64,000 nucleotides of DNA from Limnephilus marmoratus (Eukaryota; Arthropoda; Insecta; Trichoptera; Limnephilidae): NCBI GenBank assembly GCA_917880885.1, contig OU862910.1, forward strand, positions 24,564,710-24,628,709, written 5' to 3'. The notes under the pieces are model-generated. The model saw only the letters and a list, made by a program, of their open reading frames with translations, was not told the origin of the DNA and did no database searches. The position numbers and the translations under genes are program-made. Shown one piece after another: positions 1 through 11,179 of this stretch (positions within the stretch are counted from its first letter, which is position 1; every line of letters starts with the position of its first letter).

Positions 1-565
1 AAGCATCGAAATCAGACGGACTTTGTTATTTTCATTGGCTAAAAAACATGGCATTGTTTCATCGAAAAGAACATCTGCAAACATATGCTTCTTCGATCGG
101 CGAAGTCTTTCTGCGGTTTTTTTTTATTTTTTTCACCATCATCTAGCGGATATCCATCGAAAACAATAACTGCATGTGATCCATAGTGATGTCTTTACGA
201 TTCCATAAAACTTTATGTAAAAGGTATCCTCCATCCACAACATTAATTTTGCTACCTTCAAGTTGCACGCCTTCTGGAAGTTGTTCAAAAACACCATAAA
301 ATGATGATTTCGTACCTTTGCGCATTCCTTCTTCAGAGAAAAGCGACAAAGGAAATGGGGCGAGTTCGAATTTAAGGTAATCCTTCAATTCTTCGTCGGA
401 TTTCTTCAAAATACACATTCTCTGGAACAACATTAGCGGGTTGATGGAAATAGTTGTTTCGCCGATCTTGATGCTGCTGTTGACTGCTACTAATGGAATA
501 ACTTTGTCCTTACGTTTGAATTTAATAGATTCAAAATTTGTATACCTGGTAACCATGTTCGACAT
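1..565 (-). pseudogene. broken copy of an unrecognised multicopy gene family
   Basis: A 140-codon reading frame on the minus strand ends at 143, but the protein evidently continues in another frame to the window edge. After a segment reading LAPFPLSLFSEEGMRKGTKS comes DGGYLLHKVLWNRKD; from about 190 a different frame reads SHAVIVFDGYP, followed by a basic stretch (TAERLRRSKK) and FADVLFDE. So there is a frameshift, probably with a small deletion, near 185-195. The gene is also cut off by the window start. I do not know a named function. The IVFDG-P plus arginine-rich stretch loosely recalls the N-terminal part of FEN1/XPG-type nucleases, but this is a guess from one motif. It may belong to a mobile element or an expanded family; no repeat ends were seen. 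Confidence 0.5.
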
Positions 566-1250
566 CCTCCGACGTCCGATAGACTGAGCGTCCAGGCATC
601 GTCCAGTAACCAGGACTCAATCAGTGTTGCCAAGTCAGCTATAGACTAGGAGCCCACTATAACAACGTCATTGAGCAAATGGATTATGCTATATAAGTAT
701 ATTGTTTGTGGGAATACGTTAAAATGATATTTTGTAATATGTTCTTACAAAAAATTATCAAGAAAACTTGAGTTTTACAATTTTTGGTCAAAATTGTCTT
801 CTTTCTTCCGCTGTAACTCGTTACCTATTAGACTTACAAAAAAAATATTCCACATAAAATGTACGTAATTTAGTTTTCTTCGAGTTCGCCTTGAACAACT
901 TGGTTGTAAAATCAACCATTTCATAATTATTTTGAAAAAACCAAATTTTGGAACCTTCAATCCAAGATGGCGGATCGAGCTCGACCCTCCCGAGGTCGAA
1001 AAATTTTTTTCTTCTTTAGAGTACCAATCTTAACAACATATGTCAAAATCGCTACTACATGACCTTTTGCAAGGTAAAACTACGGAATGACTGGGCTAAT
1101 AGGCCCATGTTATGTTGGTAATAGTAAAACACCAGCTGTCAGAGGCTGATAGTTGGCAGGTCTGTCGCGTCACTTGATAGGGAACCTTGAACTTGTTAAC
1201 AGTGTCAATAAACGTCTTATATATGAGTCGGCGTTCTGTGTTTCATTATA
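566..1250. other. no gene seen
   Basis: AT-rich intergenic sequence. The 185-base minus frame inside it has no recognisable motif. A short GC-richer patch near 960-1000 (GATGGCGGATCGAGCTCG) stands out but cannot be assigned. Confidence 0.4.
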
Positions 1251-1254
1251 AACC

Positions 1255-1325
1255 TCAGACATTATAGCCCAGAGGGAAATTATTTTCCTTTGGACTTCCT
1301 CTGGGCTCCCTCTGGCTTTCTCTGT
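1255..1325 (+). repeat. fragment of dispersed repeat A (3' hairpin)
   Basis: The segment around GAGGGAAATTATTTTCC is shared with the 3' ends of the longer repeat A copies at 9588 and 19625. In those copies it sits between GGCCCTGAGG and CCTCAGGGCC, which can form a 10-bp stem. Here the arms differ (CCCAGAGG and CCTCTGGG) but still pair, suggesting that the hairpin rather than its sequence is kept. Confidence 0.45.
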
Positions 1326-1584
1326 GGATCTAACGCATAAAACACATGGATAATATTGACAGTTGATATTGACAGGTTCATGAGACAGAGCCGTTTCTTC
1401 GACTAGTTTTTGTGTAGTCAGCTCGTATGTGAAACGTGCTTCAGATAATCCGGGCCTCTTCAAGACCCGCATTAATAAATACCTTCTTACAGCCTCCACC
1501 TTAACTCGTCTCACAATTCTGCCAACCAGATGGCGTCATAGTTACCCTGTCTTTACACTGTACAGACAGAGCAAATCTTTAACG

Positions 1585-1665
1585 ATCCGTCCATTTATGC
1601 TTGGTGTAACTCTAAGTGACCAGCTCAGGCACGGGAGCAATATCGAAGCCATCAAGTAAACATCT
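1585..1665 (+). pseudogene. possible RTE-type LINE remnant
   Basis: One frame reads MLGVTLSDQLRHGSNIEA, which resembles the conserved MLGVTLRDRIRN region near the C-terminus of RTE-clade LINE proteins. Only this short stretch is recognisable; flanking frames are broken. Weak call. Confidence 0.3.
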
Positions 1666-1695
1666 CTCGCTGGGCGTACTGTACAGGGCCCACAG

Positions 1696-1945
1696 TTTTT
1701 TTTATTTTTTTTTTATTTTTATTTTTATTTTTATTTTTTTTATTTTATTTTATTTTATTTTTTTTTTTTTTTTAAGAAAGACAAACATTCCCGGGTTACG
1801 AATAACCCAACAATGTTTGAAAATCTCCTACTGCCATCAACGTTGCTTGTGTCGTTATGGAGGACTTAGCCGGCCCAGGAATTGAACACGCGACGCCCGG
1901 GTGGGACCCAAGCGCTATACCCACTCAACCACTGACCGGTCATAC
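1696..1945 (-). mobile_element. tRNA-derived SINE with long (TAAAA)n tail
   Basis: Read on the minus strand, the element begins near 1945 with a tRNA-like head: an A-box-like TGGTTGAGTGGG and, about 40 bases on, a B-box-like TGTTCAATTCC. A body of about 100 bases follows, then an 80-base A-rich tail of AAAAT/AAAAAT units (1696-1772). This is the layout of an RNA polymerase III SINE. No clear target-site duplication was found. The low-complexity Phe-rich frame on the plus strand is the tail read backwards. Confidence 0.65.
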
Positions 1946-2351
1946 TTATTTAGTTCAGATTTAGTAGATACTTTATTAGTTCACAACTGCCAACCCTGTA
2001 CAAACCATAAGTGCGTTCTATTGTTGAATTTGGTCGCCACCTCGGGTCTGGAACTTCAAAATACCTAAACAAAAACCCTTGACTGTGCAGAAACGGGTTG
2101 TCTGTTTGATAGATTCCCCGATCTTAACAAGCGTTTTGCAATGTTTAGAGCACAGGCGTCAGGTAGGTATACTGTCCTTGTTCTACCGGTATTACAATGG
2201 AAGATTCTCCGAGGAACTAGCGTCGTTGATCCCTTCGGCACCGGTGCATAGTCGGGAAATACGCCAAACGCGCGCCCAACATACGCACACGATTGACATT
2301 TGTCACATAAGAACGGTTTCGGTTTCAGCCGGAAATGATTTTTATATATTT

Positions 2352-2935
2352 ATAACTAGCTTTTTCCCGCGGCTTCGCTCGCATGGTGTAAGGGGGGTTC
2401 CCACTCCGCCTCCTCCACCTCCCCCCCTCCCCCCTCTCCCCACCCCCTTCCAACCTCCCCCCCCCACCCCTTACCCCTCCCCCTTCCCCCCCTCTCCCCA
2501 ATCCCACTACATTCAGTTTTTAAACAGCCCGCGTGCCACCTTTTACAATTTTCATTCAAATATCTATTTTTCATGTATATTAAATTTGGTACCTAACATA
2601 GGTACCTATTTAAAATATCTAAAATTCTTGATTCGAATCAAACTATTAGGGGAGTACCTACTTTAAATAAATTTATCAACTTAAAGATTTTTAAAAATAG
2701 AATCCTGATTTAAAATGTCATTCTCAAACACACGAACTGTCAAACGTGCGATAGTCGTTAGGTTTTCTGAAATTATACCATTTTCTGCGCAATTTTCTTA
2801 ATTTTTCTCTCCGTAAGAACCATCTTCGCACTTCAAGGAATATTCTAAAAAAAGAATTAGCGAAATCGGTTCAGCTGCTCTCGAGATTTGCGCTTAACAA
2901 TACATTTAGATATTCATTTTTATATATAAGATACT
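2352..2935 (+). repeat. dispersed repeat C (ACTAGCT... to ...TATATATAAGAT)
   Basis: Starts with AACTAGCTTTTTCCCGCGGC, then a C-rich tract (2400-2500), a shared TTCAGTTTTTAAACAGC segment, and ends in GAAATCGGTTCAGCTGCTCT and an AT-rich ATATATAAGAT end. Related copies start at 7022, 7485 and 47028. I recognise the type as a common arthropod interspersed repeat but cannot assign its class. The proline-rich frame across the C tract is not a gene. Confidence 0.5.
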
Positions 2936-4540
2936 AACAGTTTTCGGCTTTTACATAATATAACATAGTATCGTGTATACCTACAACACGAAAAAGACAG
3001 CTCTATAGAGCTTGTAAAATAGCAAGAAATAGAAAACAGAAGTTATAAAAGACATGTTTAGATAACAAACAGAACAATAAATACTACAATAATATTGCAA
3101 CAATGAAAAATATATTTATATGATATATGTAAATAACTTAACATAAAGATGAGGCACGTTGAAAATGTTTAATGGAAGGTAAATGAGTAAAATATATCTC
3201 AAGTTGAGAAGATGTCATGTTTCGGAAAATAAACTTCATTTCCAATGAAACAATAAAATTAAGAAAACCTGTGAACAACATAATAAGAATAGCCACTTTT
3301 GAGGTTGGTATTTGCCCAAGTTTGAAATTATGAAAAGAAAAAAAAAAGTTTTTAAAACTACTAAATAATATTACAAGGTGTAATGGTTTATAATACTAAT
3401 ATAATGGTTAATAATAATGGATATTTCTCCTTTATCCAGAATGTCAAGACTTGTCAACACAAATCAAAGCATTGAATTTTTTGGTGTAAGCCTAAATTAC
3501 TTTCGGCAGTCGTTACGCAATGTGGTTTTTTAAAGTCTTTTTAAATCCATCTTCAAGCTACTTGTTTATTTTCTCTATGTACTTTTATATTATATGTATT
3601 TTGTCAATGCTCTTCATCTATATGTAATCTCCTTTCATTGTGATCTCTCTTTTTTTCTTTTCTATTCGTGTTATTGTTATATTGTTAATTGAACTATTTG
3701 TCCGTAAATAAATAAATAATAATTTGCGGCTTCTGTGTTTCATCCCTTCTACAACACGGATATATTCAAGACCCATGTTCACTCCTTCGCCTCCTTCAAA
3801 AGACCCCCTCAGTCCTCACGGCATTTTCAAAGATGATATAGTTTTTAGTAAGAGGACTCCTAGTTGATGTAAAAAATATATAAAAGCGAATAAAATAATA
3901 AATTCATTGCATTTTGAATTTTCCGTATGTTTGCAAAATTCGCCGAAACCGATAAACCGCACGCATGCCAGACTTGGCATCTCATCACGCCGTGTATTCC
4001 GTGCTGACTCCATAATTTGTATATTTATTTCCGTCGAAGCGAGAGCATTCCTGACAAAGCTATTATTTTGCTACTCGACTGCGAGTATGGATACACTGCA
4101 GTATGGGAGGACCACGGTGAAGCGAACCCTGTTCCCGGTAGATGGAGTTACCACAATGGGAAATATTACAAGACAGGTTGAACGGTCACAAAGTATGCTC
4201 GCATGATTTTATATTTTTTATTTTCATTCAAATGATTTTTTGTAACCGTCGGGCACAAAAGTCCAAAGGCTTTTCATTTTTGTAGTATATGTAATTATCC
4301 ATGTATTGGATCATTCGGGAACGTTCGGGTCCCGACGAAGTTTGTCGAGCGGCCGCGGTGCTCTCTGAGCCGAGGCAGCCGTCGGCGCGGGAGAACCATT
4401 TTAGTAGCCTTAGTAATCACTCGCTACGTTATAGACAATAAATCAGTAATATCGAATCCATTGTACATTACCAACAAAGACGAAAAGAACTTACGTTGTA
4501 CGAATCATTATTGTGGCTAGTAAGGCCACATTTAGAGAAC
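2936..4540. other. no gene; LINE-like 3' tail at about 3440-3725
   Basis: AT-rich. The stretch from 3440 shares AATGTCAAGACTTGTCAAC with 49988 and ends in AAATAAATAAATAATAAT, like a LINE 3' end. A GC-rich patch at 4310-4400 (near GTCGAGCGGCCGCGGTGC) has no assigned function. Confidence 0.35.
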
Positions 4541-4552
4541 ATTACATTTTCT

Positions 4553-4880
4553 TAGGCGGGTCTGGGTACCGCCATCCCGGAAACCATTTATTGGATAACT
4601 AACAACCCTATACGTCACCCCAAATAGTTCGCTACTTAAGGCAGCAGGGGGGCTCGGATTCACAGGTTTGTCCAGGACTTGGCGATCTATCAGAAAGACT
4701 GATTGAAGAGGTGTTTTTCTTCAGCCAGAATCCCTTGATTCATCGCCTTTCACCTCAGTTCAAGGGATGACACACGGGTGACTCCAGATTCTTAACCACC
4801 CCTTATACATTTTTCCTTCCCAGAACTTCCTCTTCTTCCTTCCCTTAAAAAAACCTTCCACACATCATCCCCATTACATG
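4553..4880 (+). repeat. dispersed repeat A, copy 1
   Basis: Begins with GGGTACCGCCATCCCGGAAA and continues with TTTATTGGATAACTAACAAC, then a T/C-rich stretch with TTCCTTCCCAGAACTTCC. The same order of blocks occurs at 9588, 19625, 36005, 54370 and, reversed, 31395. About 300 bp long; class unknown, possibly the 3' part of a LINE. Confidence 0.6.
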
Positions 4881-5182
4881 ATCATTCTCTCGCACAACCC
4901 GATACTAATCAATCACCGTCAACAAAAATGTTCACTTCTGAAAATAGCGGATAAAATAACTTATCTTGGAATGGTTGGATGAAAACCTAATATGGGAAGA
5001 TCACATCGGCCATAAAATAAAAAGAATGAGGAAACTAATTTATATATTCTTACGAATTAGAAACTTCTCATCAATGAAAAATCAATATTCAATATACTAC
5101 GCACTAGTACAGTTTATTTCTTCAGTATGCCATTATCAGTTGGGGAGCAGCTTACAAAACAAGTCTGATCCCCATAGAAATT

Positions 5183-5536
5183 TTCGTTATTTGTTTATAT
5201 ATTTCGTTTATATATGTTATATATTTCAGCCAACGTTTCGGACATCGTTGCAGAATCCATCATCAGGGCAGATTCGGCAGATCCGGTAGATGTGTGTCAC
5301 AGCCAGTGGCGGCTCGTGACTTTAGGTGTGCTAGGATGTTTTTACTAAAAAAAATGGCATTATGGATGTTGTCGTAAACTGAAAATTCCTGAAATTTTTC
5401 ATACAAAAAAAAATTTTTTTTCAGCTACAACAACATCAAAAATGCCATTTTTTGTAATATCAACACTCTAGCACACCCAAAAGTCACGAGCCGCCACTGG
5501 TCACATCTTTGTGTGGCCGTGAAAGTCTTAAAACGT
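5183..5536 (-). mobile_element. SINE-like insertion with 15-bp target duplication
   Basis: The 15-mer ATCCCCATAGAAATT occurs at 5168-5182 and again at 5537-5551, and removing the intervening DNA restores a LINE reading frame, so this is a real insertion of the LINE-mobilised type. Minus the nested hAT MITE (5304-5499) and its duplicated target it is only about 150 bp. On the minus strand it contains CTGATGA (5266-5260) and CGAAACGTTGGC about 20 bases on, a hammerhead-like core also seen at 58325 and 60317. The AT-rich plus-strand start would be its 3' tail. Confidence 0.65.
5304..5499. mobile_element. hAT-type MITE (CAGTGGCGGCTCGTGACTT ends)
   Basis: 196 bp with long inverted ends: CAGTGGCGGCTCGTGACTT on the left matches the reverse complement of AAGTCACGAGCCGCCACTG on the right. 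It is flanked by GTCACAGC (5296-5303) and GTCACATC (5500-5507), an 8-bp duplication with one mismatch, as expected for hAT. Non-coding. Confidence 0.85.
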
Positions 5537-6169
5537 ATCCCCATAGAAATTGTTCAAAAACTTATAATAAAAATTATACCAAAAAAACCTCCAGATTTCC
5601 CCATTGAACGCATATTCGAAGAATTAAAAGTTCCAACATTTAAAAACTTCTTTGTGAAAAATTCAATCATACAAATTATAAAAGAAAAAATAAATACTCA
5701 TTCATATATTGAAAATCGTACTAGACTTAAACAAGTATTTGTATGCCCCAAACTAAACACGTCTTTTGCCCAACACCATTATCCACACCAAGGAAAATAC
5801 TTCTTTAATAACCTGCCAGTAAAAATCAGAAGTATTAATGACAAAGTACAATTGTTGAACTCTATCAAAAAGCATTTTAGAGAAATCATCAACGGGAAAA
5901 TTGCTGCTTCTCCTATCAACACATGAATGTCACACTTAAAAATTATACCTATTTTACTTCTGACTGAATACATATGAATGCTTGTGTCTTTTAGTTGAAG
6001 GGTCTTGATTGCGATATGATTTAGCTGTGTATTAACTATACCTATATATGTGAAACACCTGACTGTATAAATTGTACACATATAAAATTTAAACTCTTCT
6101 TCCATCCACAAGCAAATACTTTTAATGGAAGATAAGTGATATCATAATGTGTTCCATTTTTTTAAGATA

Positions 6170-6420
6170 CTTAAAATAAAAAATATATTTTTTTTTTCTT
6201 TATTATCTAATAATTTTTTTGGTACATACATTGGTATAATTTTGCAATTAGAGCTTTTTTATATAAACAATTAAAAATAAGAATAATACAATTAGCAAAT
6301 TAACCAAAAAAATCCCACATAGGCATCGTCAGTTCATGGGTATACTTGTGTGTTTTTACACAACAGTTCAAATTTAAATCATTGGTAAACTTTTTGTAGA
6401 AGAAGAAGAAATTGATTTAA
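6170..6420 (-). repeat. LINE 3' UTR fragment
   Basis: On the minus strand GATGCCTATGTGGGATTTTT matches the plus-strand segment at 57940 (CATTGCCTTTGTGGGATTTT), both followed by AT-rich tails. No coding remains are visible next to it. The rest of 6420-7020 is AT-rich with nothing recognised. Confidence 0.4.
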
Positions 6421-7021
6421 AATATAATTATTTCCGTTTTTGTCTGTTATTTATTAATTGACCGGTAACGGCCAGATAAGATAAGAAGAAAATATTAAAA
6501 TAAAATTAATAGAAGACGGTTTTAATATACTTATTACCATAATTAACTGTTTTTGCAAAAAAATCATTAATTATTAAAATTATTTCTTTCTTTGTATAAA
6601 AAAACAGATTTAACAATAAAAATTATTGAGTAAGGTTTCGACATAAATAAGTTTATGAAAATTGTGCAACGTGTGATTTAAAGGTAGTTTTAATTTCGTA
6701 GTATCCAAAAAATGCACGTAGAGTATTTATTTCCATTCCCTTTACCTGGAAACTCTTCTCTTCCCGTGGTTGACATATACATCAGTAGCAATAGTAATAG
6801 CAGGTAAGGTTGGTTGCCTTGAGATGCCTTCCACCGAACTGTGCCTTGGGTATTATGCACCGATGTACATTTCTTCAGGTTATCAAGAAAGATGATTTTA
6901 TTGTGTCTACAACAATGTCTGACATGACGTAATACTTCTGTTGCTTGCAATATACATTCACCAAACTGCTTATTTTCTGGGTTGTGTGCCTTTTCATGGC
7001 ATTTCCTGTATTTTTATTATT

Positions 7022-7200
7022 TTACTAGCTAAAGTCCCCGGCTTTGCTCGGGCTTTGCGCAGAGTTTTTTTAATAGGTATAGAAATTTCATGTAGACAGT
7101 TTCCTTCCTCTTGTTTTTTAAAGGTCGAATGTGCAAATTTTTATCTATTTCGGTATGAATAAAAGTCAAATCCGGTTTGCCCGCTCGCCGCAGACGCTCT
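7022..7200 (+). repeat. dispersed repeat C, short copy
   Basis: Starts ACTAGCTAAAGTCCCCGGCT, like the copy at 47028 (ACTAGCTGAAGTCTCCGCCG). The 3' side is lost or diverged. Confidence 0.4.
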
Positions 7201-7484
7201 TCTTTATAAAAAATATATTACAATCGCTTTTTCGATTAAGGTTTGAGATAACTAAATTAAAAGAAATCATTTTCTAAAACACCACTTATTCATTTAAAAT
7301 CATCAAGTTTCAAAACCAATGGTTTTTTCGTCAGGATAATTAAAAAAAATATATATAATTTTTTGTGGTGTTCAACCTAGTGATTTGCTTTAATTTATTC
7401 AAAATGGTAGGAACCATAGACGTAAGAAACCATGACGTCGGTGGTGGGTATCTAATTAGGATAGAATTTTTTTTTTATTTTATT

Positions 7485-7858
7485 TAAAACTAGCTGGTAA
7501 TCCCGCGTCCCCTTTCCTTCTCGCTTCCTCCACCTTCCCTCTCCCCATTCCACTCCCCCCGTCCCCCCCGAGTTACCCTCCCCCCTACCTGAGGTCCCCT
7601 CCCCCCTCCCCCCTTCCGCATTCCATACATTCATTCCCGCTCCATTCAGTTTTCAAACAGCTCGCGTGCCACCTATTTCAATTTTTTTATACAAATTTCA
7701 TAATGCCAGAGTTCACCAGTAGTTTTACACAAACCTTGTCCTGACAATAACGAACACAGAAGAAAAATAAATATCCAATTTGGTGCAGTCGTTTGGAAGT
7801 TATGCGCGTACATACATTTCGGCGATTCATTTTTATTTATATATATATAGATATATAG
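7485..7858 (+). repeat. dispersed repeat C, C-rich copy
   Basis: AAAACTAGCTGGTAATCCCG at the start, a C-rich tract, then TTCAGTTTTCAAACAGC with GCGTGCCACC as in the copy at 2352, ending at TTTATATATATATAGAT. Non-coding. Confidence 0.5.
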
Positions 7859-8256
7859 ACAAGCGAGTTCCCGGCATGCGTAGCAATAAAGAAATTGTTT
7901 CTACCTGCGTGTCTTTTCCCATTCGTCCCGTTCCCCTTCCGCCTCCCATTTCCCAGCAATGTCCCCTTTGGGGGAAAAACTTGCAATGAATTAAACAAAA
8001 TATGGATATTTTCTGGGTCACTATTAGAAAATTTCAAAATGTCATACTAATGTACGGGATAGTTACGCCTCCCGGTATTATTTTACAGCACATATAATAT
8101 GTAAAACACAGAAACGCGCTAATAATAAGTGAGTTTTTGGTGAGCATTCAAATAGTGCTCTTCTCACTATCTAAAAACTTAGTTTTTGGAGATGTCATAC
8201 TAATCAACTGGACGATCGATAATATACGGGGCCTTAGTTATAAACTTGTGTTTTAA

Positions 8257-8321
8257 ATTTTACACAACTAATAAACTACCATTAGTTTAGGAAAAATGGT
8301 TGTCTAATAGTTGTGTAAAAT
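8257..8321. repeat. inverted repeat, 14-bp arms
   Basis: ATTTTACACAACTA (8257-8270) is the exact reverse complement of TAGTTGTGTAAAAT (8308-8321); TAAACTA inside is also nearly mirrored. Possibly the end of a MITE; no duplication seen. Confidence 0.6.
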
Positions 8322-8394
8322 GTAAAAAAATAGTTATTTGCTTTTTAGAAAAAGAACTCGGTAGGTATATTACATTCTTCAATAAATCAATATT

Positions 8395-9245
8395 GATAGT
8401 CCTCAAGTTACTGCAACGAACCTTATGCAGCATTGATTTTATTGCCCTCTTGAAATGGTCTCATGACGCAGGTCTGATAATAAATGCCAAAAAAAACTAA
8501 AATAATGTACATAAGATCTCCACACGCCAGATATAGTGTAATTCCTTCGTTATGTACACATAAATTTGACTGCTTACATAAAAATATTGCACAGCCCTGT
8601 TCATATGAAACCATTGATTATGTCACAAATTATGTATATATGAGTGTTACTATTGACTGCTACATGAAATGGGATGTACACATTACTAATGTTTGTAAAC
8701 GTCTACGTGCTATTGTGGGTAGGATTTATAAAATAAAAAATTTCGTGCCTGTAAGTACTTTAAAATTAATCTACGTATCTCTGGCTGAACCCACTATCCG
8801 CTATGGACTTACTTCTTGGGGAAATTCTTGTAAAACTAAATAAATTATATCCAAACATTGCAAAACTCCCTGACAAAATTATTAATCCATAAGTACACTA
8901 ATGAACACAGAAGCTACACTAAATTAATATACAAGTCTATAAATGTTTTACCTGTCAGATGATTATTGTTTTATAATATTGCAAGTCAACATGTTATATT
9001 GTCCGATTCCTTGTAGGTATAGGGAAAGAGTTTACAATAAACATAATACAAGATTCACTCAAAATGAAGGATTGGTGGTTCCGAAATGTACCAATAAATA
9101 ACGGTGAAAGAACCCTAAACTATATTGTACCCAAAATATTTAATTAACTATCAATGACACTCAAAAATAATAACGTTTTTAATGGTAAAGTCAAATATAA
9201 ACTAAGGAAATGGCTATTAGATAGGGATGATTTATATTGATGCCC
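8395..9245 (+). pseudogene. LINE reverse transcriptase C-terminal remnant
   Basis: Frames read LKWSHDAGLIINAKK and then, after a frameshift near 8490, KTKIMYIRSPHARYSV, MKWDVHITNVCKRLRAIVG and LAEPTIRYGLTSWGNS: the thumb region and post-RT domain of a CR1/Jockey-like LINE. Further broken frames continue with LQTLQNSLTKLLIHKYTNEH to about 9245. Catalytic RT motifs are absent. AT-rich 3' sequence follows to about 9585. Confidence 0.7.
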
Positions 9246-9587
9246 TACCGAAGTCCTTGTATTCTTTATTGAAACTCATATTCGAAGGAATTGGTAAATT
9301 CATTACAATTTTTGTAATACCTCATGTATTGTATTAATTTACTTGTGGTTATATTTCATTTGTTCATACTAAATCCATTTGTACTTTTTATTACATAAGG
9401 CTTATAGTGCTATTTACATGTATATACTATTTCCGTAATTTAAATAATTTATTTCATTGATATTTAGCATCAAAATTATAAAACGCATATACAATGTTTG
9501 AAAATATACCAATGTTGTCGTTATGTCCCTGCTGACAAACTACATAAGTAGTTTAGTGGGTTTAAATGTATTGTATGTTTTGTATGT

Positions 9588-9905
9588 TGGGAGGCAGAAA
9601 TGGGTACTGCCCCCCCAGAAACCTTTATTGGATAACCAACACCTCTGCCATAGGTCACCCCAAGTGATTCGCTACGTTTGGTGATTTAGCAGGGGTGCCC
9701 GGGTTCATGGGGTGAGGTTTGTCTAGGTCTTGGAGGCGGATGACCAGGACACACTGAACCCCAGATTCCTACCCACCCCTTAAACCCTTTTCCTTCCCAG
9801 AACTCTCCTCTCCCTCCTTTCCTTAAAAAACCCTCCACACAGCATCACCAAAGATGACACAGGCCCGGAGGGAAATTATTTTCCTCAGGGCCTCCTGTGA
9901 AAGAC
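9588..9905 (+). repeat. dispersed repeat A, copy 2
   Basis: Near-complete copy from GGGAGGCAGAAATGGGTACT to the 3' hairpin GGCCCGGAGG ... CCTCAGGGCC and CTCCTGTGA. Shares over 250 bases of recognisable order with 19625. Confidence 0.65.
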
Positions 9906-9909
9906 AAAA

Positions 9910-10680
9910 AAAAAATATTTTTTCTAAAATATAAAATATTCGATGTAATAGTTGATATCTATTCGTTTACAAATCCACCCCTTTCTGCATTAAAATTCAC
10001 AAAATTTCCTTCATTTGATGAATATGGTATTAAATAACGGCACGGAAACTAATAAGAAGACAAATGGAATTGTCACAATAAGTAATGCGTTTTCAGCGTC
10101 CCGGCGCCATCTTGATGCTGATCACGTGGGCGCCTGATGACGTCACGTATTGTTGCTTCATTACCTGGCGCGGAGACATATCGACAGCGCTGCAAGCAGG
10201 TTTACAGCAAGCAAGCTGCCGGGTACCTGCCCGCCTGCCCACCTGCCCGCCTGCAACCTGCGCGCCGCGCCGGCAGAATGCCTGACGAATTATGAACATT
10301 GGTATAGTAAAACCAAGCAAAGGTTGTAGGCACGACATCATGGAACATTTGAATGGAACGTAGAGTCTGTCAAATAAGAGTAGAAAATATAAAAAATGGA
10401 ACTATAAAATTTGTAGGCTGGCAACACCAATTTACCTGTCAAATATATTCTTTTAAAGTGCAAAGACAATAAAAATAAAGAACACTGTGTACACATTTAA
10501 AAATACACTTTTTGTTCTTAAAAAAAAATTGAGGAAGCACTGTTGTTAAGTTACATGCTTAATGATATAAATTTGATTAAATTGTATTTTGCAAAGTGAT
10601 TGGCTTTCATTTTTAATTTAACATAAATTTGAATTTAACAATAGGTAGAAAGGAAGAATCAATAATGGTGAGTTTAGTTA
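9910..10680. other. no gene; GC-rich island at about 10085-10290
   Basis: In otherwise AT-rich DNA, 10085-10290 is GC-rich, contains GATCACGTGGGCG (an E-box CACGTG) and ATGACGTCACG (a CRE-like TGACGTCA) within 35 bases, and then short CCTGCCCGCC-type repeats. It could be a promoter-like or CpG segment, but no coding exon is recognised next to it. Confidence 0.3.
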
Positions 10681-10682
10681 TA

Positions 10683-10729
10683 CTAATTTTAGATCTGAAT
10701 GAGTAAAATATATTCAGATCTAAAATTAG
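10683..10729. repeat. perfect inverted repeat, 18-bp arms
   Basis: CTAATTTTAGATCTGAAT (10683-10700) and its exact reverse complement (10712-10729) are separated by 11 bases. A strong hairpin of unknown role. Confidence 0.8.
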
Positions 10730-11179
10730 AGACATGATCCAAAGCCTGGACAACGCTAGTAGGTAGGTACTTAAGCTAATATTATATGTGAGCAATTTCT
10801 AAAGTGTGCTTTGTATTTTATTACAATTACAATACCGTTATTCTTCCTTATGCACAAAATTGAAAGATTTATTAATAACAATATACCTATAATTCTAATT
10901 TTAAGATCGGTGAAATGAAAAAAATTTTTTTTCACTTTTATTCATTTTCGATTTTTAATAAAAATGTAGGTTACACAGTTTCAGATTATCACCATGATTA
11001 TATTTTTAATATTGCCATTTGAACAACACTGGCGCTCTCCTATGTTTTCTACTCTTATTTGATAAACTGTATATGGTTACTTGCTTCTTATTGCATGGAT
11101 GGGTGACAATGACGTAATTAGCCGACTATCATATCTGTTGCCAAATAAATTTTAAAAAGGTTTATATTATAGTCTCGCA

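Larger units (their letters stand above)
4935..5926 (+). pseudogene. LINE reverse transcriptase C-terminal remnant, split by insertion
   Basis: Left part (about 4935-5182) reads WEDHIGHKIKRMRKLIYIF, typical of the region after the RT palm in non-LTR retrotransposons, and continues in a second frame as WGAAYKTSLIPIEIVQ once the insertion 5183-5536 is removed. The right part continues with KIIPKKPPDFPIERIFEELK and the LINE tail motif FFNNLPVKIRSINDK (to 5926). The gene is 5'-truncated, has at least one frameshift before the insertion, and lacks EN and RT domains. Confidence 0.75.

Noticed and set aside
1616..1885. Phe/Ile-rich frame resembling a membrane segment
   Set aside because: It is the SINE's (TAAAA)n tail read on the other strand.
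2079..2666. 195-codon proline-rich reading frame
   Set aside because: The prolines come from a C-rich low-complexity tract inside dispersed repeat C; no domain, and the related copy at 7485 does not keep the frame.
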